In this document: positions 16,284 through 24,703 of the stretch, one piece after another
Layout: every line of letters starts with the position of its first letter
How positions within the stretch are numbered: the first letter of the stretch is position 1
Origin: Kineosporia mesophila
Lineage (GTDB): Bacteria > Actinomycetota > Actinomycetes > Actinomycetales > Kineosporiaceae
Direction of reading: 5' to 3'
Assembly: GCF_021129235.1 (NCBI RefSeq)
Contig: NZ_JAJOMA010000003.1
Span: 1 to 64,000 of the forward strand
Length of the DNA stretch: 64,000 nt
The notes under the pieces: generated by a model
The model's database searches: none
What the model was told of the DNA's origin: nothing
What the model saw: the letters and a program-made list of their open reading frames with translations, nothing else
Made by a program: the position numbers and the translations under genes

Positions 16284-17260
16284 ACCGTGTGCACACGGTC
16301 GCGCTCGCCCTCACCGACGGCATGCCGATGTTCGAGTTCGCCGTGCCCTGCGAGGTGTTCGGGCTCGACCGGTCCGATCTCGCCGACCCCTGGTACGAGC
16401 TGCGGTTCTGCGGTGCGCAGCCGAAATACCGCACGGCGGCGGGTCTCACCCTCACCCCGGACGGCGATCTGGACACCCTGGAGCACGCCGACACCGTGCT
16501 GGTCCCGGCCCTGAACCGGGCCCATCAGCTGAAGCCCCCGCCCGACCTGGTCGACGCCGTGCGCCGGGCCCACGATCGCGGGGCACGGATCGTCTCCATC
16601 TGCGCGGGCTCGTACCTGCTGGCCGAGGCCGGGATTCTCGAAGGGCGCCGGGCCACCACGCACTGGATGCACGCCGTCGACTTCACCCACCGCTTCCCCG
16701 GGGTGCGGTTCACCCCCGACGTGCTCTACGTCAGCGACGGCGACGTGCACACCAGCGCCGGCACCGGCGCGGCCATCGACCTGTGCCTGCACCTGGTACG
16801 CCTCGACCACGGGGCGGCGGTCGCGAACGAGGTGGCCCGGCGCATGGTGGTGCCCCCGCACCGCGACGGGGGCCAGCGCCAGTTCGTGCCCCCGGCCCAG
16901 ATCGGTACCACCGGCGACGACCCGCTCGGCGTGGCCCTGGGCTGGGCGCTGGAGCGCCTGCACGAGCCCCTGACCGTCGCCGATCTCGCCGCCCGGGCCC
17001 ATCTGTCCCCGCGCACGTTCGCCCGGCACTTCCGCGCACGCACCGGCGTCACCCCGTTGCAGTGGCTGATCCAGCAACGGGTGCGCCTGGCCCAGGAACT
17101 GCTCGAGACCACCGACGAGCCGATCGAAGCAATCGCGGTCAGAACCGGTTTCGGCTCACCGGCCGGTCTGCGTCAGCACTTCCAGAGGGTCACGACGATC
17201 TCGCCGTCCAGCTACCGGCACCTCTACCGACCCCGTCAGGGAGCCGTGCGGGCGTCATAG
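16280..17260 (+). CDS. GlxA-family AraC-type regulator with DJ-1/PfpI-like domain
   Basis: A 326-residue regulator. Residues 1-175 form a DJ-1/PfpI-like domain (VALALTDGMPMFEFAVPCEVFG; nucleophile-elbow region ARIVSICAGSYLLAEAGILEGRRATTHW, read in pieces). Residues 215-320 carry the AraC double HTH (LTVADLAARAHLSPRTFARHF and AVRTGFGSPAGLRQHFQRV). Cys is retained in SICAGSY. GTG 16280 or 16289 are the candidate starts. Members sense small metabolites and activate neighbouring catabolic or transport genes. The divergent YjeH-like permease is the obvious target. It overlaps the convergent HxlR gene by 25 bases. Confidence 0.9.
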   Translation: MNRVHTVALALTDGMPMFEFAVPCEVFGLDRSDLADPWYELRFCGAQPKYRTAAGLTLTPDGDLDTLEHADTVLVPALNRAHQLKPPPDLVDAVRRAHDRGARIVSICAGSYLLAEAGILEGRRATTHWMHAVDFTHRFPGVRFTPDVLYVSDGDVHTSAGTGAAIDLCLHLVRLDHGAAVANEVARRMVVPPHRDGGQRQFVPPAQIGTTGDDPLGVALGWALERLHEPLTVADLAARAHLSPRTFARHFRARTGVTPLQWLIQQRVRLAQELLETTDEPIEAIAVRTGFGSPAGLRQHFQRVTTISPSSYRHLYRPRQGAVRAS

Positions 17261-17634
17261 TCCTTCTGCCGCTGCCGGATCTCGCCGGCGTGCTCGACGG
17301 TCCAGCGGTAGAGCACACCGAACGGCTCCTGCAGCGAACGGCCCAGCGGGGTCAGCGAGTACTCCACCCCGACCGGCGAGGTGGGCAGCACACGGCGCTC
17401 GATCATGCCGTTGCGCTCCAGTTTCCGCAGGGTCTGGGTGAGCACACGCTGGGTGATGCCCTCCATCCGGCGCTTGATCTCGTTGAACCGGCGGGGTTCC
17501 TCCAGCACCGCCATCGCCATCACCGACCACTTGTCGGCGATCTGGTCGAGGATCGGCCGGCTCGGGCAGTCGACCCGGAAAACCCAGTCCGGGTCGGTGA
17601 TGTCGAACGTCGCATCGGTCATCGCGTCGGTCAT
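17236..17634 (-). CDS. HxlR-family winged-helix transcriptional regulator
   Basis: A 132-residue regulator of the HxlR/YodB type. Family marks are DCPSRPILDQIADKWSVMAM near residue 25, RFNEIKRRMEGITQRVLTQT (recognition helix) and PVGVEYSLTPLGRSL (wing). One Cys sits at the classical position (about residue 20) used by thiol-sensing HxlR members. ATG 17634 has GGAGGA at 17641-17646, six bases upstream. It is divergent from an enoyl-CoA hydratase-like gene, with an AGGTAT/ATACCT repeat between. That arrangement suggests it represses that gene and itself and may respond to electrophiles. Confidence 0.9.
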   Translation of the reverse strand: MTDAMTDATFDITDPDWVFRVDCPSRPILDQIADKWSVMAMAVLEEPRRFNEIKRRMEGITQRVLTQTLRKLERNGMIERRVLPTSPVGVEYSLTPLGRSLQEPFGVLYRWTVEHAGEIRQRQKDYDARTAP

Positions 17635-17704
17635 CAGGTATCCTCCACGATCCTTACGATGCTGAAAGTGCGTTATTGACGGCTCCGTCAGCCCCTTGGA
17701 GGCT

Positions 17705-17723
17705 AGGTATACATCAGATACCT
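17705..17723. promoter_or_regulatory. Probable HxlR operator
   Basis: AGGTAT-ACATCAG-ATACCT, a perfect 6-base inverted repeat with a 7-base spacer, 25 bases before the hydratase start and 70 before the HxlR start. The related half-site AGGTAT recurs at 17637-17642 beside the HxlR ribosome-binding site. HxlR members such as YodB bind TACT-N7-AGTA-type sites of the same geometry. Confidence 0.65.
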
Positions 17724-17747
17724 GCAAGACGTCACCAGGAGATCCCC

Positions 17748-18572
17748 ATGAGTCACCCCACCCCCGAGACCCTGCACGTCACCCGTGAGAACGGCGTGAT
17801 GCGGGTCGTCATCGACAACCCGCCCGTGAACGTGCTCAGCCTGACTCTGATGGCCGAACTGGGGACGCTCCTGGCCGGGTTGCACGACGACGCGGACACC
17901 CGGGTGGTCGTGTTCGAGAGCGCCGACCCCGAGTTCTTCCTCGCGCACGTCGACTTCACCCTGGTGGACGACCCGACCGCCGGTGACCCGACCGCCGGGG
18001 CACCGGCCGGGCTCAACGTGTTCCAGGCCCTCGGCGAGGCGCTGCGCGGCCTGCCCCAGGTCTCGATCGTCAAGCTGGCCGGGCTGGCCCGCGGCGGCGG
18101 GGCCGAGTTCGTCGCGGCGGCCGACCTGAGCTTCGCGGCGATCGGCCGGGCCGGTCTCGGCCAGATCGAGGCGCTCGGCGGCATCGTGCCCGGCGGGGGC
18201 GGCACCCAGTACCTGCGGGACCGGGTCGGCCGCTCACGCGCCCTGGAGATCGTGCTCGGGGCAGACCTTTTCGACGCCGAGACGGCCGAGCGCTACGGCT
18301 GGGTCAACCGGGCCGTGCCGGCCGACGAGATCGACGCGTTCGTCGACCGGGTCGCCCGCAACATCGCGGACCTGCCCGAGGGCACCGTCGCGGCCGCCAA
18401 GAGTGCCCTGCCCCCGGCCGATCTCAGTGCGGGCATGCTGCTCGAGCACCAGGCCTGGGCCGGCCAGTTCGTGAAACCCGCCGCGGAGAAGCTGATCCGC
18501 GGCGGTCTGGCGGCCGGCGTCCAGACCCGCGAAGGCGAGCGCCGCCTGGAAGACCTGATGCGAGCGCTGTAA
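17748..18572 (+). CDS. Enoyl-CoA hydratase/isomerase family protein
   Basis: A 274-residue crotonase-fold protein. Both glutamates used by true hydratases are present: one in ARGGGAEFVAAADL and one in GLGQIEALGGIVPGGGGTQYL. The oxyanion loop DPEFFLAHVDF is somewhat altered. A short duplication GDPTAGDPTAGAPAG lies near residue 85. ATG 17748 has AGGAG at 17737-17741. It is divergent from an HxlR regulator that probably controls it. The substrate is unknown. A link to crotonyl-CoA from the lysine pathway further along the window is possible but speculative. Confidence 0.87.
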   Translation: MSHPTPETLHVTRENGVMRVVIDNPPVNVLSLTLMAELGTLLAGLHDDADTRVVVFESADPEFFLAHVDFTLVDDPTAGDPTAGAPAGLNVFQALGEALRGLPQVSIVKLAGLARGGGAEFVAAADLSFAAIGRAGLGQIEALGGIVPGGGGTQYLRDRVGRSRALEIVLGADLFDAETAERYGWVNRAVPADEIDAFVDRVARNIADLPEGTVAAAKSALPPADLSAGMLLEHQAWAGQFVKPAAEKLIRGGLAAGVQTREGERRLEDLMRAL

Positions 18573-18587
18573 CCCCCGCCCAACCCC

Positions 18588-18631
18588 CGTGATCATGCAA
18601 AGTCTCCCCGGGGAGACTTTGCATGATCACG
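18588..18631. repeat. Dispersed repeat as a perfect 44-base palindrome
   Basis: Two 22-base arms (CGTGATCATGCAAAGTC... with outer CGTGATCA and inner CCCC/GGGG) meet with no loop. It lies between the convergent hydratase and malate synthase genes and could act as a bidirectional terminator or extrude as a cruciform. Confidence 0.93.
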
Positions 18632-18639
18632 AACGAAGG

Positions 18640-20838
18640 TCAGCCCACCGCCAGCCCGTGCGCGTGGGTCATCGAGTTGACCGCCTTGGCCGCCCGCCGG
18701 CGGGCGTGCAGGATCGGCTCGGTGTACCCGCTGGGCTGCTGCGCACCGAGGAAGATCAGGTCGCTCGCGGCCAGGAAGGCCTGACTGCCGTCCAGGTCGT
18801 CGGCCATCGGCCGGTACTGCGGGTCACCCTCGTTCTGCCGGTCGACCACGGCCGCCATCCGGGCCAGGCTCTCGCGCACCTGCTCCGGCGAGATCACCTC
18901 GTGGCGCAGCCAGTTCGCCAGCAACTGGCTCGAGATACGCAGGGTGGCACGGTCTTCCATCAGACCGACGTCGTGGATGTCGGGCACCTTGGAACAGCCG
19001 ACGCCCTGGTCGACCCAGCGCACCACATACCCCAGGATCGACTGGCAGTTGTTGTCGACCTGCTCGGCCCGCACCGCGTCGTCCCACTCCTGAGGCGACC
19101 CGAGCGGGAGCTGCAGGAGATCCGTGACCGAGGTACGTCGTCCTCTGCTCGAAAGCTCTTCCTGCACCGCCCGCACATCCACCTCGTGGTAGTGCAGGGC
19201 GTGCAGCGTGGCGGCGGTCGGCGAGGGCACCCAGGCCGTGGTGGCACCGGCGCGGGGCTGATTCACCTTCTGCTGCAGCATGTCGGCCATCAGGTCGGGC
19301 ATGGCCCACATGCCCTTGCCGATCTGGGCGCGCCCGGAGAACCCGGCGGCCAGGCCGATGTCGACGTTCTGGGTCTCGTACGAGGCCAGCCAGTGCTGCG
19401 AGCGCAGGTCTTCCTTGCGCACGATCGGGCCGGCCTCCATCGAGGTGTGGATCTCGTCACCCGAGCGGTCGAGGAAGCCCGTGTTGATGAACACGATGCG
19501 GTCCTTCGCGGCGTCGATGCAGGCGGCGAGGTTGAGCGACGTGCGCCGTTCCTCGTCCATCAGGCCGAGCTTGACGGTGTTGCCCGGCAGCTGCAGCAGT
19601 TCTTCGGTACGCTCGAAAAGGCGGACGGCGAAGGCCACCTCGTCGGGCCCGTGCATCTTCGGCTTGACGATGTAGACCGAGTTGGTGCGACTGTTGGAGG
19701 CCGACTGCAGGCCGGGCAGCGCGGCGAGCGTGGTGATGACGGCGTCCAGGATGCCCTCGGGAACCTGCTGGCCGTCGGCGTCGAGCACGGCATCGGTGGT
19801 CATCAGGTGCCCGACGTTGCGCACGAACATCAGGGCCCGTCCCGACACCGTGAGCTGCTCACCGTGGTTGCGGGGCACGGCGTAGGCGCGGTCGCGGTTC
19901 AGGGTGCGCTCGAACGTTTTTCCGCCCTTGCTCACCGGGGCGGTGAGATCGCCCCGGCTCAGGCCGAGCCAGGTGCGGTAGTCACGCACCTTGTCCTCGA
20001 CGTCGACCGCGGCGACCGAGTCCTCGAAGTCGACGATGGTGGTGACGGCCGACTCCAGCACGATGTCCTGCACGCCGGCGTCGTCGGTGCGACCGATCGG
20101 GCCCTGGCGGTCGATGACGATCTCGACGTGCAGCCCGTGGTGCACCAGCAGCAGGCGGTCCGGCTCGACCGCGGTGCCGGTGTACCCGGCGAAGGCGGCC
20201 GGGTCGGACAGGGTTGTCTTGCCCGACGGCACGTGCACGACCAGCTCACCGCCGGAGACCGAGTAGCCGCCCGCCTCGCTGTGGCTGCCCGTCACGAGAG
20301 GGGCGACCCGGTCGAGGAAGTCCCGCCCGAACGCGATCACCCGGGCGCCGCGGGCGGGGTCGTAGCCGGTGGCGGTGCCGTCCTCCTCGTGGCTGATCGC
20401 GTCGGTGCCGTAGAGCGCGTCGTACAGCGAGCCCCAGCGGGCGTTCGCGGCGTTCAGCGAGTACCGGGCGTTCGACACCGGCACCACCAGCTGGGGACCG
20501 GCGATGCGGGCGATCTCCTCGTCCACACCGGTCGTGCCGATCCGCACCGACTCCGGTTCCGGCACCAGGTAGCCGATCTCCCGCAGGAAGGCCTCGTACG
20601 CGATGACGTCGAAGGTCTGACCGGCCCGTTCCCGGTGCCAGCCGTCGATCGCGACCTGGAGGCGGTCACGCTCGGCCAGCAGCTCACGGTTGCGGGGCGC
20701 CAGGTCGGCGATGAGCCTCTCGAGCCCGGCCCAGAACGCATCGGCCCGTACGCCGCCGGCGGACAGGGCCTCGCCCTCGACGAACTCCTTCAGAAGGGTC
20801 GCGACCTGCAGCGACCCCAGGGAGGTGTACTCGGTCAT
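18640..20838 (-). CDS. glcB: Malate synthase G
   Basis: Condenses glyoxylate and acetyl-CoA to malate. At 732 residues it is the long G isoform rather than the ~530-residue A form. Recognisable segments are [34 protein letters not shown] (the Mg-binding acidic region), [37 protein letters not shown] and [23 protein letters not shown] 20838 gives the normal N-terminus. With the GlcD-type and lactate-oxidase-like enzymes in the same 13 kb it points to use of glycolate/glyoxylate. Its 3' end faces a perfect palindrome repeat. Confidence 0.96.
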   Translation of the reverse strand: MTEYTSLGSLQVATLLKEFVEGEALSAGGVRADAFWAGLERLIADLAPRNRELLAERDRLQVAIDGWHRERAGQTFDVIAYEAFLREIGYLVPEPESVRIGTTGVDEEIARIAGPQLVVPVSNARYSLNAANARWGSLYDALYGTDAISHEEDGTATGYDPARGARVIAFGRDFLDRVAPLVTGSHSEAGGYSVSGGELVVHVPSGKTTLSDPAAFAGYTGTAVEPDRLLLVHHGLHVEIVIDRQGPIGRTDDAGVQDIVLESAVTTIVDFEDSVAAVDVEDKVRDYRTWLGLSRGDLTAPVSKGGKTFERTLNRDRAYAVPRNHGEQLTVSGRALMFVRNVGHLMTTDAVLDADGQQVPEGILDAVITTLAALPGLQSASNSRTNSVYIVKPKMHGPDEVAFAVRLFERTEELLQLPGNTVKLGLMDEERRTSLNLAACIDAAKDRIVFINTGFLDRSGDEIHTSMEAGPIVRKEDLRSQHWLASYETQNVDIGLAAGFSGRAQIGKGMWAMPDLMADMLQQKVNQPRAGATTAWVPSPTAATLHALHYHEVDVRAVQEELSSRGRRTSVTDLLQLPLGSPQEWDDAVRAEQVDNNCQSILGYVVRWVDQGVGCSKVPDIHDVGLMEDRATLRISSQLLANWLRHEVISPEQVRESLARMAAVVDRQNEGDPQYRPMADDLDGSQAFLAASDLIFLGAQQPSGYTEPILHARRRAAKAVNSMTHAHGLAVG

Positions 20839-21082
20839 GCATCCGCCTCACGTGCCGGGGTTTTCTGGGCCGCACACCACTTTATGGCGTGATCCGGGGC
20901 TGTCGAGGGCTTGGGTCCACCGCGCGTTCGGCCATCGGTCACCGGTTCGCCGCCGGAAGTCCTCTGGGCCGCCCGGGTGACAGCCGCCTCCCCCGGGGTC
21001 CTGCCCGTTCAGCCGCCCGTTCACCGGGCCGAACCCACATCCGGCAGGTACGGATCAGGGACGCATCAGGAGGACGCAGCAG

Positions 21083-22330
21083 GTGAGTTCCGGACGTCGT
21101 ACTGCTGCTCCCCTGCTCGGGGCTCTCGTGACGGTCCTGGCCGTCCTCGTGCCCGGCACCGCTGCTGCCGCCCCCTCCGCGAGCGGACCGACGTCCTCAG
21201 GCGGTGCCGAACGGGAGCCGACCCCCGCGGAACTGGCCGCGCAGGCGCAGAAGGTGACCACCCTGCGGGAACTGGCCCAGGCCCGGGCGGGCAGCGTGAA
21301 ATCGGCCCGGCAGGCGTCCGCGGCCGCCGCCCTGCTCGCGGGCCAGGCCCTGGAGGCCTACACCACCGCGCGCCGGGCGCTGGAGATCGCGCAGGAGCAG
21401 GAGGACCGGCTCGACGACGAGCTCAGGATCGCCACCACGCAGGCCCGGGCCGCCGGCGAGCGGGTCGGGTTCTGGGCTCGGCAGTCCTACCAGAGCGGCA
21501 GCGGCCTGAACGCGAGCCCGATGCTGAACACTCTGCTCGGCACCAACGGCGGCGGGCAGGACGCGGACGGGTTCACCACCACCCTCTACACCCTGCGGCG
21601 CATCGGGGAGAGCCGGGCGGCCGACCTGAGCGCGGGACGCCGGGCCCGGGCCCGCGCCGAGAAGGCGGCCGCCGACGCGACGCGCGCCACCGGCACGGCT
21701 CTCGCGGCGGCCCGGACGGCGGACGAGGCGCGCACGACCGCCGACAACGCCGTCGCCCGGCAGCAGCGGATCCTGGACGACGCGCAGGCCGCTCTCGGCT
21801 CGAGCCGGGGCCGGGTGCGCACGGCGGAGAAGAAGGAACGGCAGTTGCGGGCGGCCCTGCAGTCGGAGCGGTCCCCGGACCCGGCGGCGAACGTCGTCAC
21901 CGGCGTCACCGGGTCGTGCACGGCCGACGTCACCGGCTACCCCAACGGCGAGATCCCGCTCACGGCGCTGTGTGCCCTGGCCACCGCGCCCGGGCAGTAT
22001 CTGCGGGCCGATGCCGCCTACGCGTTCGACCAGCTCAGCACCGCCTACGCGCAGCAGTTCGGCACCCCGATCTGCGTCACCGACTCCTACCGGGACTACG
22101 CGACCCAGGTGCGGCTCTACGCCACCAAGCCCCAGCTGGCGGCCCGGCCCGGCACCAGCAACCACGGCTGGGGCACCGCGACCGACCTGTGCGGCGGCGT
22201 CCAGCACTTCGGCACGCCGGAGCACGAGTGGCTGTTCGTCAACGCCCCGGTGTTCGGCTGGTTCCACCCGGCCTGGGCCCAGCCGGGCGGCTCCCGGCCG
22301 GAGCCGTGGCACTGGGAGTTCGGCGGCTAG
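21083..22330 (+). CDS. Secreted coiled-coil M15-family D-Ala-D-Ala carboxypeptidase
   Basis: A 415-residue exported protein. The Sec signal peptide (about residues 1-30) ends in PGTAAAAPSA. A long Ala/Arg/Glu-rich coiled coil (about 50-270) follows, resembling NlpC/P60-type spacer coils. The C-terminal VanY-like M15B domain has SYRDYATQVRLY, the zinc site TSNHGWGTATDL (His and Asp) and EPWHWEF (Glu, His). It probably trims peptidoglycan stem peptides outside the membrane. GTG 21083 has AGGAGG at 21068-21073. It stands alone, with a 240-base leader region upstream in which I see no other feature. Confidence 0.9.
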   Translation: MSSGRRTAAPLLGALVTVLAVLVPGTAAAAPSASGPTSSGGAEREPTPAELAAQAQKVTTLRELAQARAGSVKSARQASAAAALLAGQALEAYTTARRALEIAQEQEDRLDDELRIATTQARAAGERVGFWARQSYQSGSGLNASPMLNTLLGTNGGGQDADGFTTTLYTLRRIGESRAADLSAGRRARARAEKAAADATRATGTALAAARTADEARTTADNAVARQQRILDDAQAALGSSRGRVRTAEKKERQLRAALQSERSPDPAANVVTGVTGSCTADVTGYPNGEIPLTALCALATAPGQYLRADAAYAFDQLSTAYAQQFGTPICVTDSYRDYATQVRLYATKPQLAARPGTSNHGWGTATDLCGGVQHFGTPEHEWLFVNAPVFGWFHPAWAQPGGSRPEPWHWEFGG

Positions 22331-22380
22331 GGGCTGTTTGATCCCTGTTCGCCCATCCGGGGCACCGGTGCCGCCATGAT

Positions 22381-23763
22381 GTGCCGGTGACCACTGATCC
22401 GGGCGTCAGCAACGCCGCCGAGAGCCGCCGACAGCAACGCGCCTGGTACGTCTACGACTGGGCCAACTCGGCGTTCCTCACCACCACGCTGACGGTGCTG
22501 CTGGGCCCGTACCTGACCGTGCTGGCCAAGCGGGACGCCTGCCCGGGCCGGGACACCGACCTGGCCTGCGACACCTCGCTGCACGTGCTCGGGGTGCCGG
22601 TCTCGCCCGGTTCGCTGTCGCTGTACACCGTGACCTTCGCGACCCTGTTCTCGGCGCTGCTGCTGCCCCTGGTGGGCGCGCTGGCCGACCGCTCGGGGCG
22701 CAAGCGCTCGATGCTGGCGTACTTCGCCTGGACCGGCTCGGCGGCCGGGGCGGCCATGGTCTTCCTCAGCGGCGACAACTGGCAGCTGGGGGTCGTGCTG
22801 CAGCTGATCGCCACCCTGGCCTACGCCTGCTCGATCGTGGTCTACGACTCCCTGCTCATCGACGTGGCCGGCCCGGACGAGCGCGACCGGGTCTCCAGCC
22901 GGGGCTGGGCGATCGGCTACGTCGGCGGCACCCTGCTGCTGGTGGTCAACCTGGTGCTGGTCACCGCCCACGACGCGGTGGGCCTGTCCACCGAGGGCGC
23001 GGTACGGCTCAACCTGCTGCTCGCCGGCCTGTGGTGGGGCCTGTTCACGATCGTCCCGTACCGGCGGCTGCGTGACCGCCCGCCGGTCGACCCGGTCCCG
23101 ACCGACGTCTCGTCGGGCGCCCGGGCCGCGTTCCGCCAGCTCGGCGACACGTTGCGGCACCTGCGCGGCTACCCGCAGACGATGGCCTTCCTGATCGCCT
23201 ACCTGGTGTTCAACGACGGCATCCAGACCATCATCTACGCCTCCGGCATCTACGCCCAGGAACAGCTCGGCCTGAGTTCCGACCAGCTCATCCTGGCCAT
23301 CCTGATCGTGCAGTTCGTGGCCGTGATCGGCGCCCTGTCGTTCGGCCGGATCGCGGCCCGGATCGGCGCCTACGCCACCGTGCGCGGCAGCCTGGTCGTC
23401 TGGTGCGGCGTCATCGGCATCGGCTACTTCCTGCCGCACGGCCAGTTCCTGCCGTTCGCCTTCCTCGCCGCCCTGATCGGTCTCACCCTGGGCGGCACCC
23501 AGGCGCTGTCCCGGTCGTTGTACAGCCACCTGATCCCGCGGGGCCGGGAGGCCGAGTACTTCAGCCTCTACGCGGCCTGCGAGCGCGGCACGAGCTGGCT
23601 CGGCACGCTGGCCTTCGGGCTGACGTTCCAGCTGACCCACTCCTACCGGTACGCCATCATCGTGCTCATCGCGTTCTTCGTGGTGGGCGGCCTGCTGCTC
23701 AACCGGGTGAATGTCGGCAAGGGCATCACCCAGGCCGGGAACCCGGTACCCGCAGTCATCTGA
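22381..23763 (+). CDS. MFS transporter, UMF1 (Atg22-like) family
   Basis: A 460-residue membrane protein with about 12 helices. The N-terminal QQRAWYVYDWANSAFLTT is the hallmark of the UMF1 family (relatives of yeast Atg22). The loop GALADRSGRKRSMLAYFAW is the MFS cytoplasmic signature. SSRGWAIGYVGGTLLL and LGGTQALSRSLYSHLIPRGREAEYF are also family-typical. The substrate is not known; Atg22 exports amino acids. Starts GTG 22381 and GTG 22387 are both possible. Confidence 0.9.
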   Translation: MPVTTDPGVSNAAESRRQQRAWYVYDWANSAFLTTTLTVLLGPYLTVLAKRDACPGRDTDLACDTSLHVLGVPVSPGSLSLYTVTFATLFSALLLPLVGALADRSGRKRSMLAYFAWTGSAAGAAMVFLSGDNWQLGVVLQLIATLAYACSIVVYDSLLIDVAGPDERDRVSSRGWAIGYVGGTLLLVVNLVLVTAHDAVGLSTEGAVRLNLLLAGLWWGLFTIVPYRRLRDRPPVDPVPTDVSSGARAAFRQLGDTLRHLRGYPQTMAFLIAYLVFNDGIQTIIYASGIYAQEQLGLSSDQLILAILIVQFVAVIGALSFGRIAARIGAYATVRGSLVVWCGVIGIGYFLPHGQFLPFAFLAALIGLTLGGTQALSRSLYSHLIPRGREAEYFSLYAACERGTSWLGTLAFGLTFQLTHSYRYAIIVLIAFFVVGGLLLNRVNVGKGITQAGNPVPAVI

Positions 23764-23845
23764 TGTCACTTCCGGCAATATTGTCACTCCGCGCAACCGA
23801 CCATTGACTACATGCTGAGATATTTCGCCCAGCCTCTATCTCAAT

Positions 23846-23871
23846 GGAATAACGCTCTGTACGCTCAGGTT
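23846..23871 (+). promoter_or_regulatory. Sigma-R-type promoter of rbpA
   Basis: GGAAT (23846-23850), an 18-base spacer, then GTT (23869-23871), followed by G. This matches the actinobacterial SigR/SigH thiol-stress consensus GGAAT-N18-GTT. It lies 114 bases before the rbpA start. In Streptomyces coelicolor rbpA is known to have a sigma-R promoter, so the match is expected biologically. Confidence 0.8.
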
Positions 23872-23984
23872 GACGAAATGAGTCGTCCGATGAGCGGATC
23901 ACGACGACACATCACAGGAACATCTCGCCGGACCCCGGCGTTGTGCGAGTGTGAGACTGGCCGTCAGTCGCGGAGGGAGCCGTC

Positions 23985-24335
23985 ATGGGTGAGCGGAGCA
24001 TGCGCGGGACGCGCCTTGGAGCCTCGAGCCTGGAGAGCGAGTCGGGAATTCAGCCGGCCGCCCGTCAGGACATCACGTACCACTGCAAGAACGGGCACTC
24101 CATCGTTGTTCCGATGGCGATGGAAGCTGATGTGCCTCCGCTCTGGGAATGCCGCTGTGGCGAGTTCGCACTACGCGAAGACGCCGAGCTCCCGGAACCG
24201 AAGGCCACCAAGCCCGCGCGTACGCACTGGGACATGCTGATGGAACGTCGCACCACTGCCGAACTGGAGACCCTGCTCGAAGAACGGCTGGCGCTACTGC
24301 GCTCCGGCCGCTTCAACGGACGTCGTTCGGCATAA
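23985..24335 (+). CDS. rbpA: RNA polymerase-binding protein RbpA
   Basis: An essential actinobacterial transcription factor (116 residues) that binds the housekeeping sigma factor and stabilises open complexes. The N-terminal tail MRGTRLGASSLESESGI is followed by the RbpA core (YHCKNGHSIVVP and WECRCG), then the basic linker PARTHWDMLMERRT and the sigma-interaction helix ELETLLEERLALLRSGR. The Cys/His pattern of the zinc-type core is kept. ATG 23985 is the annotated-type start; ATG 24000 (MRGTRL) is an alternative. It has a sigma-R promoter upstream and a strong terminator downstream. Confidence 0.97.
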   Translation: MGERSMRGTRLGASSLESESGIQPAARQDITYHCKNGHSIVVPMAMEADVPPLWECRCGEFALREDAELPEPKATKPARTHWDMLMERRTTAELETLLEERLALLRSGRFNGRRSA

Positions 24336-24363
24336 CGCGCGCGAAGCGCCACTACACGAGCAG

Positions 24364-24401
24364 AGCCCGGCATCTCCCCCGAGGGGGAGGCCGGGCTTTC
24401 T
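24364..24401 (+). terminator. Intrinsic terminator of rbpA
   Basis: AGCCCGGC-AT-CTCCCCC, a GAG loop, then GGGGAGGCCGGGCT followed by TTCT. A strong GC stem with a short T-rich tail, 29 bases after the rbpA stop. Confidence 0.85.
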
Positions 24402-24703
24402 CGTGTCCGGTCCCCGATTGAGGACGACGTTGAGCCCCCCGCTCAAAGGTCGCGGCATGCAGGTGGCCGGCCGAGCAACACCGGGCGCGACACTGAACTC
24501 CCCAGCTCCCGGCAAGCGAGCCAATGGCCGGCGAGCCCACCTCGAAGCCAAGCCACCTGCTGGCTCACCGCGGCTGGCTCACCGCCGTTCGGCTCACCGA
24601 ATTCGGCCCACCGCCGGCGGGGCCGCCACAGTTCGCTCACCTAGCTCACCGCAGTCACATCACCGCTCCCGACCGTCTCTCGATCCCTTGCTTCCCGCAG
24701 GGG
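24402..24703. other. Non-coding stretch between rbpA and fxsA with degenerate repeats
   Basis: No gene supported. The left half is featureless. The right half holds the GGCTCACCG repeat described separately. Both flanking genes end here (convergent). Confidence 0.6.
24562..24651. repeat. Degenerate GGCTCACCG short repeat
   Basis: GGCTCACCG occurs at 24562, 24576 and 24591 (14-15 base period), then as variants GGCCCACCG (24605), CGCTCACCT (24634) and AGCTCACCG (24643). Too short and irregular for a CRISPR array. Confidence 0.7.

Noticed and set aside
18589-20892. Open frame of 767 codons opposite malate synthase
   Set aside because: Shadow of glcB; composition dominated by Gly, Val, Arg, His.
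24562-24651. Possible CRISPR or regulatory iteron array
   Set aside because: Only a 9-base degenerate core with irregular spacing; no rep or cas gene nearby.
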